Shown here: in pieces, positions 44,988 through 53,427 of the stretch
Position numbering within the stretch: position 1 is the stretch's first letter
Layout: each line of letters opens with the position of its first letter
Origin: Nocardioides sp.
GTDB taxonomy: Bacteria; Actinomycetota; Actinomycetes; Propionibacteriales; Nocardioidaceae
DNA: 64,000 nucleotides
Direction: 5' to 3'
NCBI RefSeq assembly: GCF_030149505.1
Contig: NZ_JASBRN010000045.1
Span: 298,042 to 362,041, forward strand
Notes under the pieces: generated by a model
Databases searched by the model: none
The model's input: only the letters and a program-made list of their open reading frames with translations
Told to the model about the DNA's origin: nothing
Program-made: the position numbers and the translations under genes

Positions 44988-47579
44988 TCAGCCAGGCAGG
45001 ACCGCGCGCAGCGGCCGCGAGCGCACCGCCACGAGCACGACGGCCACCACCGCGAGGGTGGCGAGCGCCCGCACCCAGCCGGTCGCCAGGTCCAGCGGCA
45101 GGGCTGCCAGGGCGACCAGCAGCAGCACGTGCACCGCGAGCACGGTGGTGCCCGCGGAGCCGACGGGCGCCAGCACCGGCTGGAGCACCCGCGCGAGCGG
45201 GCGCCAGCAGGCGGTGAGGAGCAGCCACGCGACCAGGGCGACCAGGACCAGAGCGACGAGCCGTCCCGCGGGCAGGTCGCGGCCGTCGGTCAGGTCCAGC
45301 AGACGCTCGGCCGGCTCGCCGCCGGCAAGGGCTGCTGCCGTGGTGACGCCTGCCCACGCGAGCCCGACCACGACCGCGACGGCCAGCAGGGCGCGACGCA
45401 GCCAGGCGCGGTCGAGCAGGGCGCGGAGCTCGCGCCGGTGGTGGGCCAGCACCAGGCCGTGGACGAAGACGACCTGCCACAGCAGCGGCGGGTACGCCGC
45501 CTCCCAGGTGCCCCGGGTCCAGTCGGGCGTCCACACCACGCCGGCGGCGTACGTCGCCCAGGAGCCGAGGAGCACCAGCCACCAGGCCCGCCGCCGCAGC
45601 AGCGCGACGAGCAGCGGCGTGACGAGGGCGAGCACCACGAGCAGGCCCAGCATCGACAGCGGCCAGGGGATGGTGCGCAGCACGAAGAGCTCCCGCACCG
45701 CCCACCAGGGCGGCGGGTACTCCAGCAGGGGAGCGGCATCGACGTACAGGTCGGTGCCGCCTGTGCGCCCGGCGCCGCCGGGGAGCCAGTGGGTGACCGC
45801 GCGGTCGGCGGTGCCGGGCAGGTAGCGCAGGCCCAGCACCACGAGGGCGACGAGGACGGCTACGATCCACCAGGTGAGGGCGCGACGCCAGCGTGCCGAC
45901 GCGGCCGCCAGCGCACCGCCGGCCTCGACGAGCGCCTCGTGGCGCAGGCCGACCGCGAGCCCGGCGACCAGGACGAACGCCTCGGGACCGACCAGCCCGC
46001 CCATGAGGCGGGCGACCGGTCCGTCGGTGGTCGCCAGCAGCTCGACGTGCGCGGCGACCAGGCCGACGAGCAGCACCCCTCGCGCGACGTCGAGGCGCAG
46101 GTCCCGGTTGCCCGGGGCGGCGTGGTCGTGGCTGTCGGCGGCATAGCCCCAGTCAGGCCGTCGCCGCGCGGCCAGCGCGGCGAGGCCGGCCAGGACCAGC
46201 AGCGAGAGCGCGCTGCCGGCCAGCCACCAGGGGCGGGGGACCGGCAGGACGGCGGTGGCCAGGCCCGGGTCCGGGCTCGGGCCGGCCTGGTCCTCACCTC
46301 CGGTCCCCTCCGCGCCGCCGCCCTCGAGGTCCTCGGGGTCGACCTCGACCACGGGCGTCACGGGCCCCAGGTCGACCTCGCCCTCGAGATCGCGCAGCAG
46401 TGCCTGGGCGAGCTCCGGGGTGCGGGTGGCCCGCCAGTCGACGACGCGGTCGCGGGCCTCCGCCTCGCGGCGGCGCTCCTCCAGCCAGAGGATGCCCGCG
46501 ATCCGCGGCCAGTCCTGGTCGGCGCGCAGCACCTGCCGCCACCAGGAGCGCTTGATGTCGATCTCGGGGTCGCCGCGACGATCGGGGATCCACAGGGCGC
46601 CGGTGTCCATGAGGAAGGGCTTGTCGAAGCCGTCGGCGAAGCGGTCGTAGAAGGGACGGGTCGGAGCCTGCTGCCCGTAGTTGTAGACCTCGTTGAGGCG
46701 CGCCCGCAGCGCGCCCTCGCCGGGGACCCGGTCGATGTCGAACCCGGTCGCGGACTCCTCCTCGCCGGTCTCGCCGCCGGTGCCCGGGTCCTCGAGCTCG
46801 TTGTCGATGCGTCCGAGGTCGGGCCCGTAGTGGTAGAGCGTGAGCCCGACCCAGTCCACGGCCTCGGGCCCGGGCCAGTACGGGCCGTAGGGGTCGTCAC
46901 CGGTGCCCAAGCGGCCGTCGCCGTCGGTGTCGAGGGTCTCGACGTCGGCGGTCCGCTCGGGGTCCACGTCGCCGAACGCCGCGCCGTAGGGGTAGCCGGC
47001 ACCGTAGACCGGCGACCAGACCATGGCCGCCGAGGGCAGCTGGTCGTGGACGACGTCGGCGAGCTCGCGGAAGGCCTCGACGTAGGCGCCGGGCTGCTGG
47101 CCCCAGGAGTACCAGGTGCCGTTCATCTCGGGGGCGAAGCGCAACAGGTAGCCGGTGCCGAGCTCCTCGTGCAGCGCCGACAGCTCGTCGGTCAGCGCCG
47201 TCGCGTCCTCGGCGTCCAGCTCGTCGAGGGGCACGCTGGGCTCCAGGCTGAGCACCGGCACGGCGCCCTGCGCCGCGGACTCGGTGACCAGGCGGCGCAG
47301 GAAGAAGGTGGAGTCCTGGGTCAGGGGGTAGGCCACGCGCTGGCCGTAGAGCGCGGCGTCGCTGCCCAGCCGGTCCCGGTAGTCCTCCGCGGAGTCGGTC
47401 AGCCAGTCCAGCTGCGGGCCGAACCAGGGACGGCCGGGTGCGGGGAGGGGCAGCCCGTCCTCGTCCTCGCCCGAGGCCGCGGCTCCGGGCGCCAGCCACA
47501 CGAGGGGGACGATCGCGCCGGCGAGGGCCAGCAGCACGCCGATCGTGCGCACCACGACGTACGCCGCGACGCGGGTCAT
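44988..47579 (-). CDS. GH26-like glycosidase fused to OpgC-type membrane acyltransferase
   Basis: Large membrane protein of 863 residues. After an N-terminal helix there is a GH26 (beta-mannanase-like) domain at about 50-390. Its acid/base glutamate is seen in RFAPEMNGTWYSWG near residue 150, but the nucleophile position reads FLMDTGALW (D near residue 324) where GH26 usually has a glutamate. After a linker and one helix, about ten membrane helices follow, starting with RDLRLDVARGVLLVGLVAAH, the OpgC/acyltransferase-3-like signature. It would trim or bind and acylate a polysaccharide at the membrane. ATG 47579 overlaps the stop of the HATPase gene. Last gene of the partner-switch operon. Confidence 0.82.
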   Translation of the reverse strand: MTRVAAYVVVRTIGVLLALAGAIVPLVWLAPGAAASGEDEDGLPLPAPGRPWFGPQLDWLTDSAEDYRDRLGSDAALYGQRVAYPLTQDSTFFLRRLVTESAAQGAVPVLSLEPSVPLDELDAEDATALTDELSALHEELGTGYLLRFAPEMNGTWYSWGQQPGAYVEAFRELADVVHDQLPSAAMVWSPVYGAGYPYGAAFGDVDPERTADVETLDTDGDGRLGTGDDPYGPYWPGPEAVDWVGLTLYHYGPDLGRIDNELEDPGTGGETGEEESATGFDIDRVPGEGALRARLNEVYNYGQQAPTRPFYDRFADGFDKPFLMDTGALWIPDRRGDPEIDIKRSWWRQVLRADQDWPRIAGILWLEERRREAEARDRVVDWRATRTPELAQALLRDLEGEVDLGPVTPVVEVDPEDLEGGGAEGTGGEDQAGPSPDPGLATAVLPVPRPWWLAGSALSLLVLAGLAALAARRRPDWGYAADSHDHAAPGNRDLRLDVARGVLLVGLVAAHVELLATTDGPVARLMGGLVGPEAFVLVAGLAVGLRHEALVEAGGALAAASARWRRALTWWIVAVLVALVVLGLRYLPGTADRAVTHWLPGGAGRTGGTDLYVDAAPLLEYPPPWWAVRELFVLRTIPWPLSMLGLLVVLALVTPLLVALLRRRAWWLVLLGSWATYAAGVVWTPDWTRGTWEAAYPPLLWQVVFVHGLVLAHHRRELRALLDRAWLRRALLAVAVVVGLAWAGVTTAAALAGGEPAERLLDLTDGRDLPAGRLVALVLVALVAWLLLTACWRPLARVLQPVLAPVGSAGTTVLAVHVLLLVALAALPLDLATGWVRALATLAVVAVVLVAVRSRPLRAVLPG

Positions 47580-48079
47580 CCCAGGTTGCACGCGAGGCAC
47601 CAGTGGTTGCGCCCCTCGACCCGCTCGAACCACAGGGTGTCGAGGGCCGAGGCGGCCAGGGCCAGGCCGCGACCGGACTCGGCGAGCTCGTCGGGCATGG
47701 ACAGGTCGCCGAGGTCGAGGCTCACCGGCATGCCGTTGTCGCTCAGGGTGGCGACGACCTCACGGTCGGTGGCCAGCAGCTGGATCTCGAAGCGGCGCGC
47801 CTCGGACGGGTCCACCGCAGGCAGCGCGGAGTCGTGGGCGTAGGCGTGCTCGACGATGTTGCCGAGGATCTCGATGACCGACATCTCGAACTTCACCCGC
47901 ACCGGGTCCGAGACCTGGGGGTTGTGCGTGAAGAGGTGCTCGAGCATCGAGTGGACGAGGTCCATCACCTCCGGGTCGGCCACCGCCGAGAGCACCAGCC
48001 GGTGCGGCGCAGCAGCGAGCTCGTCGAGGACGGCGGGACGTCCCGCCTCCTCGCCTCGCCCGCCTGCGCCCTCAGGCAT
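47576..48079 (-). CDS. Anti-sigma-factor-type HATPase (RsbW-like kinase)
   Basis: GHKL-fold ATPase of 167 residues, expected to bind and phosphorylate the STAS protein encoded next to it. The N box is seen in EMSVIEILGNIVEHAYAHD, the G1 box in LSDNGMPV and the G2 box in ESGRGLALAAS. It overlaps the STAS gene by 8 nt and the GH26-OpgC gene by 4 nt. No sigma factor gene is present in this operon, so its final target may be another protein, perhaps the glycosyltransferase. Confidence 0.88.
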   Translation of the reverse strand: MPEGAGGRGEEAGRPAVLDELAAAPHRLVLSAVADPEVMDLVHSMLEHLFTHNPQVSDPVRVKFEMSVIEILGNIVEHAYAHDSALPAVDPSEARRFEIQLLATDREVVATLSDNGMPVSLDLGDLSMPDELAESGRGLALAASALDTLWFERVEGRNHWCLACNLG

Positions 48080-48404
48080 CGAAGGCCGTCTCGACGCTCT
48101 CGCGCGCCCGCAGCACCCGATCGAGGTTGGTCAGCTCGAAGACCGAGACCACCGCCGGGGTGGGTCGGGCGACCCGCAGGTCGCCGCCGGCCTGGCGCGC
48201 GGCCTTGAGGCCGCCGATGAGAGCACCGAGGCCGGAGGAGTCCAGGAAGGTCGTCTCCCCGAGGTCGACGACGATCCGGGCGCTGCCACCCGCCACGAGG
48301 TCGGAGAGGGTCTCCTTGAGCTGGCGCGCGGAGACCATGTTCAGCCGGCCGCGCGGGACGACCACGGCGATGCCGTCGTCACGGGTGGAGACGTCGAGTT
48401 CCAT
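48072..48404 (-). CDS. STAS-domain anti-anti-sigma factor
   Basis: STAS protein of 110 residues of the SpoIIAA/RsbV type. The phosphorylation site is in FLDSSGLGALIGG, and the fold is complete (ELDVSTRDDGIAVV at the start). Dephosphorylated STAS protein should bind the HATPase. ATG 48404 overlaps the stop of the glycosyltransferase gene (ATGA), so levels are tied to that enzyme. Confidence 0.92.
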   Translation of the reverse strand: MELDVSTRDDGIAVVVPRGRLNMVSARQLKETLSDLVAGGSARIVVDLGETTFLDSSGLGALIGGLKAARQAGGDLRVARPTPAVVSVFELTNLDRVLRARESVETAFDA

Positions 48405-50470
48405 CAGGTTGCTCCTTCACGGGCGGGTGCCGCGATGTCGGTCGGTGGGTCGGACTGCAGGTCGGACGAGGGTTCCGGTGGCTCGAAGCCGCGGTAGCGG
48501 GCGGCCTTGATGATGACGGAGAAGATGAGCAGGTCGAAGGCGACCCACACCATGTTGAACAGCGCCCCGGCGGTGTTGGCCTGACCGGCGAGGATCCGGA
48601 TGGTGCCGACGACCATGGCCGCCAAGAGCAGCCCGATCGCCCACAGCTGCGGGCGGACCAGGTGCCAGGCCGGTCCGGTGGGTTCCTGCTTGGTCTTGGG
48701 GGTGACCGCGAAGTCGAGGGGGCGGTTGAGGAAGACGTTGCCGAAGGCGGAGGTGAAGGACTTGATCCACACCGGGAAGAGCGCCAGGGAGTACTGCTGG
48801 CCGCGCCAGGTCGGTCTCCCGTCCGCCACGAGCCAGAACAACAGCTGGTTGACCACTAGGAACGGCACGAGCCGCAGGAAGAACTCGGTGGAGAGCGCCT
48901 GGACGGGCAGCACGCCGATCATCAGGTAGACCACGGGGGCGCCGATGTAGACGATTGCGGCGAAGCCGGAGAGGTAGCTCCACATCGTCGCGAAGTACAT
49001 GAGCCTCTGCGGCAGCGTCAGGCCCTTCTGCACCAGCGGGTTCTCGCGGAACATCACCTGCACCGTGCCCTGGGCCCAGCGCAACCGCTGCACCAGCATC
49101 GTCTGCAGGTCCTCCGGCGCCAGGCCGTGGGCCAGCACCTCGTCGTGGTAGGCCGAGTGCCAGCCCATCGTGTGCAGTCGCATGCAGGTCGCCATGTCCT
49201 CGGTGACCGAGATCGTGGCCAGCGGCATGATCGCCTGCGCCTCACCGCCGCGGTCGACGTCGATCGCGCGCACCAGCGTCTCCACGGCCTCGACCGCCGC
49301 GAGGGGCGAGAGGTCGCGGGCCAGGACCTGGCCCAGCTCGCCTGCGTCCATGGAGCCGAGGTGGATGTCGGGGTCCTCGGCGATCTCCTCGAGCTCGGCC
49401 AGGACGGCGAGGTCCTCCTGGAGCGTGGCGAGGTCGTCGGCCACCAGCGACGCGCGCACGGCTGCCACCCGCTGCTGAAAGGCGAAGGTGACGTCGAAGA
49501 GCGGGACGTCGCGGGCGAGGTCGCGCCGCGCCCCGTCGATGTCCGCCAGGATCGTGTCCAGCGCCGCCCGGACCTCGTGCTCCTCCGGCCCGAGGCCCGC
49601 ACGCGAGCGGCGTACGACGCTGCGGGCCGTGCGCAGCGCCCGCTCGACGCCGGTCTCGACCTCCTGGACGTAGCGGCTGATGCCCAGTTGCATGAGCGCC
49701 TCGCGGCGGATCACGGCGTTGGAGCCGCAGAAGAACGCGGAGTTCCAGCCGTCCTTGCCCTGCTGGATCGGCCCGTAGAACAGCGGCGCCTGGCTGCCGA
49801 GCGGATCGTCGTCGGGCACGTTCACGAACCACTGCGGGGTCTGGACCAGGGCCATCTTCTCGTCGGTGAAGTAGCCCAGGGTCCGGTCCAGGATCTCCGG
49901 CATCGGGATCTGGTCGGCGTCGAGGATCAGCATGAACTCGCCGTCGGTGTTGAGCAGCGCGTTGTTGAGGTTGCCGGCCTTGGCGTGCCGCGGCATCCCG
50001 ACCCAGTCCGCTGAGCGGGTCAGCCAGCCGATGCCCTCGGCCTCGGCGGCCGCCCGCATCTCGGGCCGGTTGCCGTCGTCGAGCACCCACGTGCGGTGGG
50101 GGTAGGTGATCGCCTTGGCCGCCCGCGCGGTGGTCATCACCAGGTCGATCGGCTCGTTGTAGGTCGCGATGAACACGTCGACCGTCAGGTCCGGCGGGGC
50201 CGGCGGTGGCTCGCCGCGCTCGCGCAGCCTCCACATGCCCAGCCCGAAGAGCAGGGAGTCGATGAGGCTGTAGGTCTCGGCCAGCACGAGCGGGACGCCG
50301 ATCCACCAGGCGTCCCAGTTGACCGAGAACAGCCAGCGCCAGGTGACGTAGTTGAGGCCCAGCAGCGCGGTCAGCACCACGACGATGCGGATCTGCAGCA
50401 GCCGGTGTCGCCTGCGCCGCTCGGCGGCCTCGGGGGAGAGGGCGGCCGGTTCGGCCCGGCGAGGACTCAC
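48404..50470 (-). CDS. Cellulose-synthase-like family 2 glycosyltransferase
   Basis: Processive membrane glycosyltransferase of 688 residues. The catalytic motifs of the BcsA group are present: LDDGNRPE (about 128), LDADQIPMP (183), SVTEDMAT (422) and QRLRWAQGT (461). Membrane helices lie on both sides. Between GSNAVIRREALMQLG (about 250) and TED there is an insertion of about 135 mostly helical, acidic residues not found in ordinary BcsA. There is no PilZ domain at the C-terminus, so direct c-di-GMP control is unlikely. It overlaps the phosphatase gene before and the STAS gene after it. The product is a beta-glucan-like or mannan-like polymer by inference. Confidence 0.9.
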   Translation of the reverse strand: MSPRRAEPAALSPEAAERRRRHRLLQIRIVVVLTALLGLNYVTWRWLFSVNWDAWWIGVPLVLAETYSLIDSLLFGLGMWRLRERGEPPPAPPDLTVDVFIATYNEPIDLVMTTARAAKAITYPHRTWVLDDGNRPEMRAAAEAEGIGWLTRSADWVGMPRHAKAGNLNNALLNTDGEFMLILDADQIPMPEILDRTLGYFTDEKMALVQTPQWFVNVPDDDPLGSQAPLFYGPIQQGKDGWNSAFFCGSNAVIRREALMQLGISRYVQEVETGVERALRTARSVVRRSRAGLGPEEHEVRAALDTILADIDGARRDLARDVPLFDVTFAFQQRVAAVRASLVADDLATLQEDLAVLAELEEIAEDPDIHLGSMDAGELGQVLARDLSPLAAVEAVETLVRAIDVDRGGEAQAIMPLATISVTEDMATCMRLHTMGWHSAYHDEVLAHGLAPEDLQTMLVQRLRWAQGTVQVMFRENPLVQKGLTLPQRLMYFATMWSYLSGFAAIVYIGAPVVYLMIGVLPVQALSTEFFLRLVPFLVVNQLLFWLVADGRPTWRGQQYSLALFPVWIKSFTSAFGNVFLNRPLDFAVTPKTKQEPTGPAWHLVRPQLWAIGLLLAAMVVGTIRILAGQANTAGALFNMVWVAFDLLIFSVIIKAARYRGFEPPEPSSDLQSDPPTDIAAPAREGAT

Positions 50471-51675
50471 CCGATCTCCTTCACGCCCTGCCGGAACACC
50501 GCCACGACCGTGATGTCGTCCAGTGGCGTCTCCTCGGTCGCGGTGCGCGCCATCGCCGTGAGGAAGGATGGCAGGTCGTCGGCCTCGGCGACCCAGGAGC
50601 CGACTGCCCGCGGCCAGTCGTCGGGGTCCTCGAGCAGGTCCAGGACGCCGTCGCTGAAGAGCACGAGCCGGTCACCGGTCCGCAGCTCGACCTCGACCTC
50701 CTCCCAGTGGTCGTCGGGCAGGATGCCGAGCGGCCGGTCGCGACCGGAGAGCCGCACGGGCGTGCCGTCGGCGCGGACCAGCAGGAGCAGGCCGGAGCCG
50801 GCGTCGACGTACCTGGCGATGCCCGACTCCAGGTCGAGGGCGAGGTCGATGAGGGTCACGAAGGACTCCGCGCGCTCCAGGTCGTCGAGCATCGAGCGTG
50901 CCACGTGGGTGACCGTCACGCCGAGGTCGACCCCGGCGGAGACGGCCGAGGAGGTGCTGCGCAGGGCGGTGCGGGTGGCGGCGCCGATGAGCGCGGCACC
51001 GGTGCCCTTGCCCATGACGTCACCGAGGCTGACGTGCAGGACCCCGCCGCTGACCTCGTAGTCGTAGAAGTCGCCGCCGACCGCCAGCGCGGGCAGGCAG
51101 AGCCCGTCGACGTCCCACTCGCCGACCCGGACCGGGCGGGAGGGCAGCAACGAGGCCTGGACCCGGCTGGCCTGCTGCATCTCGGTGGAGGCGACGAGCT
51201 CGCGCTCGGCCCAGGCGGCGAGGTCTTCGAAGGCCTCGCGCTGCTCGGGGGTCAGCTCGCGCGGCTTGGTGTCGAAGACGCAGAAGGTGGCCACCGGGGT
51301 GCCGGTGTGGTCGCGCAGCGGCAGGCCGACGTAGGCGTTGACCCCGTCGTGGACCACGGGCAGGTCCTGGAAGCGCGGGTCGGCGTGGGCGTCGACGACG
51401 GCCAACGGCTCGGTGGCGTCCTCCGCGAGGGTGGTGACGCAGAAGGTGTCCTCGGCCTGCATCGACCCGGGCTCGAAGCCCGCCGCGCTGGGGAACCAGG
51501 CGCGACCGCGATCCAGGACCGTCACCGCGGACATCGGGACGTCCAGGGCCAGGCAGGCGAGCCGGGTGATCCGGTCCAGCCGGGGGTGGCTGCCGGTCTC
51601 GGCGAGTCCCAGCCCGTCCACCGCGCGCTGGCGGCGCTCGTCCTCGACACCCCCGACCACCTGCGACCTCCCCAT
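50467..51675 (-). CDS. GAF-SpoIIE (PP2C) phosphatase
   Basis: Serine phosphatase of 402 residues. A GAF sensor domain spans about 20-165 (FCVTTLAEDATEPLAVVDAH, VGLPLRDHTGTPVATFCVFD). The SpoIIE-type PP2C domain from about 185 has the metal sites in LAVGGDFYDYEV, SLGDVMGKGTGAALIG and LFSDGVLDLLED. It should dephosphorylate the STAS protein and thus start the partner switch when the GAF domain senses its signal. It is the first gene of the operon and is divergent from a response regulator. Confidence 0.93.
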   Translation of the reverse strand: MGRSQVVGGVEDERRQRAVDGLGLAETGSHPRLDRITRLACLALDVPMSAVTVLDRGRAWFPSAAGFEPGSMQAEDTFCVTTLAEDATEPLAVVDAHADPRFQDLPVVHDGVNAYVGLPLRDHTGTPVATFCVFDTKPRELTPEQREAFEDLAAWAERELVASTEMQQASRVQASLLPSRPVRVGEWDVDGLCLPALAVGGDFYDYEVSGGVLHVSLGDVMGKGTGAALIGAATRTALRSTSSAVSAGVDLGVTVTHVARSMLDDLERAESFVTLIDLALDLESGIARYVDAGSGLLLLVRADGTPVRLSGRDRPLGILPDDHWEEVEVELRTGDRLVLFSDGVLDLLEDPDDWPRAVGSWVAEADDLPSFLTAMARTATEETPLDDITVVAVFRQGVKEIG

Positions 51676-51805
51676 CGGCGCGCCTCGACCACTCGGTGGG
51701 TGGACGCTACCGCGCCGACCGATAGTTTGTGGGCGACCGCCCGGATGTGCCGTGGCGATCGGGCGACAGGCCGCGCCGGGGAGGTGCGGTCGGGAGGTGG
51801 CAGAC

Positions 51806-52555
51806 GTGACCCAGGTGCGGCACCGGGCCCTCGTGGTCGACGACGACCCCGACATCGCCGACCTCGTGGTCATGGTGCTCGAGGCGCTTGATATGGACGT
51901 CGTCGTGGCCTCGACCGGCGCGACGGCGCTGGCCCTGGCGCGTGAGCGCCAACCCGATCTGGTCACCCTCGACCTGACCCTGCCGGACATGGACGGCACC
52001 GAGGTCTGCGAGCAACTGCGTTCCTTCACCGACGCTTACATCATCATGGTGACCGGGCGGGACGCCGAGATCGACCGCCTGGTCGGGCTCGAGGTGGGCG
52101 CCGACGAGTACCTCTCCAAGCCCTTCTCGCCGCGGGAGCTCCGTGCGCGCGCCGCCGCGCTGCTCCGGCGCCCGCGCATGGGCCTGCCCGGCCCCGCCAC
52201 CGATGACGAGCAGGACCGCACGACGGTCCGGGCCTCCGGCGTGGCCATGACCGACCTGGGTCACGGCCTGCTGCTCGATCCGCTGACGGGGGCCACCCGC
52301 TACCGCGACGAGTCGGTGCCGCTGACCCCCACCGAGGGCCGGCTGCTGCTGACGCTGGCCCGCCACCTGGGGGAGTCGATGGAACGCGGGGCGCTGGTCA
52401 AGGAGGTCTGGCAGGGGGAGTTCATCGAGTCCGACTTCCTGGTCGACGTCCAGGTGGCCGGCCTGCGCCGCAAGCTGCGCAGCACCACGGGCCGCGACTG
52501 GATCGCGGTCGTCGGGGGCACGGCGTACCGGCTCAGGACGGCCCAGGAGGCCTGA
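51806..52555 (+). CDS. OmpR/PhoB-type response regulator
   Basis: Two-component regulator of 249 residues. The receiver domain has the acidic pocket in LVVDDDPDIADL, the phosphoacceptor in LVTLDLTLPDMDG and the lysine in YLSKPFSPRELR. The C-terminal winged helix ends in RRKLRSTTGRDWIAVVGGTAYRL. GTG 51806 is chosen because GGGAGG lies 8 nt upstream; GTG 51797 is possible. No sensor kinase is adjacent. It is divergent from the SpoIIE operon and could control it. Its 3' end overlaps the converging DUF1707 gene by 23 nt. Confidence 0.93.
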   Translation: MTQVRHRALVVDDDPDIADLVVMVLEALDMDVVVASTGATALALARERQPDLVTLDLTLPDMDGTEVCEQLRSFTDAYIIMVTGRDAEIDRLVGLEVGADEYLSKPFSPRELRARAAALLRRPRMGLPGPATDDEQDRTTVRASGVAMTDLGHGLLLDPLTGATRYRDESVPLTPTEGRLLLTLARHLGESMERGALVKEVWQGEFIESDFLVDVQVAGLRRKLRSTTGRDWIAVVGGTAYRLRTAQEA

Positions 52556-53231
52556 ACCGCTCGTTGAACCGGCGTACGACGTCCTGCTCGACGGTGCGCG
52601 CAGCCTCCCTCGCCTTGCGCCGGGCCAGCTCGGAGGCCGCCTGGATCGCCTGCGGGTCCAGGCGCTCCCTCGCGGCGCTCTCCTTGGCCAGGGCCCGCGC
52701 CTCCTTGGCCCGCTTCTTCTCCAGCGCGGCGAGCTCGGAGGCCACGATGTCCTCGCGGGCGACGTGCACCCGCACGACGTTGAGGAAGGTGACCACGGTG
52801 ACGATGAGGGGCCACGGCAGCTGCCACTCGCCCGGGGACTCGCCCCAGGCGAGGGTCGCGTAGACCGCCCAGCAGATGAGGCTGGGGGCGAGGAACCCGA
52901 GCACCGCCTGCCGCCGGTCGCTGGCCCACTCCTGCTCAGCGCGGGTCCGCAGCTCGGCGGGGGTGGCCCGGACCAGACCGCGCCCCTGGGGTGCGGTGAG
53001 CCGGGGGACCAGGTCCTCGAGCAGCGGCACGAGGTCACCGAGCCACCGGGCCTCGCGGGCGTGCTCGGCCCGCTCGTCGTGCTCGGCCAGGTCCAGCCGT
53101 CCCTCGGCGTAGGCCTCGCCCAGCAGGTGCGTGGCGGTGAACCGGTCGGCGTCGCTGGCCCGCAGCCGGGCGTGGGCGGGGTCGCGCGGGTCGTGCGGGA
53201 ACGCGCTCCAGGCATCGGCGTCGAGTCCCAC
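52533..53231 (-). CDS. DUF1707 protein with two membrane helices and coiled-coil tail
   Basis: Protein of 232 residues. The N-terminal DUF1707 unit reads LRASDADRFTATHLLGEAYAEG with DLAEHDERAEHA. Two membrane segments follow (FLAPSLICWAVYATLAW and PWPLIVTVVTFLNVVRVHV). The C-terminal third is a charged alanine-rich helix likely to form a coiled coil. DUF1707 is common in actinobacterial membrane proteins of unknown role. It overlaps the end of the response regulator gene tail-to-tail. Confidence 0.82.
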   Translation of the reverse strand: MGLDADAWSAFPHDPRDPAHARLRASDADRFTATHLLGEAYAEGRLDLAEHDERAEHAREARWLGDLVPLLEDLVPRLTAPQGRGLVRATPAELRTRAEQEWASDRRQAVLGFLAPSLICWAVYATLAWGESPGEWQLPWPLIVTVVTFLNVVRVHVAREDIVASELAALEKKRAKEARALAKESAARERLDPQAIQAASELARRKAREAARTVEQDVVRRFNERFRPPGPS

Positions 53232-53330
53232 GGGCCCTCCTCCGCTCCTCGTCGGTCGCTCGTGGTCCCAGCCTAGGCGCCGCGGCGGAGCGCAGTGCCC
53301 GGACCGGGCGGGTCGCTGGCGGCGCGCAAC

Positions 53331-53344
53331 TAGAACACGTTACA
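53331..53344. promoter_or_regulatory. KstR-type operator, perfect match
   Basis: TAGAACACGTTACA fits TnnAACnnGTTnnA at all fixed positions. It lies 84 nt before the ferredoxin reductase start and faces the DUF1707 gene on the other side. Confidence 0.75.
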
Positions 53345-53427
53345 GTTCCGGCGCGGCCGCCGACCGGTGGGCGCACGACGAGACGAACCCTGGCGGGGCC
53401 GCTCGGGGAAGGGGAGGATCACCCGCT

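Noticed and set aside
48404-50470. c-di-GMP-activated cellulose synthase
   Set aside because: Catalytic motifs fit BcsA but no PilZ domain is present at the C-terminus.
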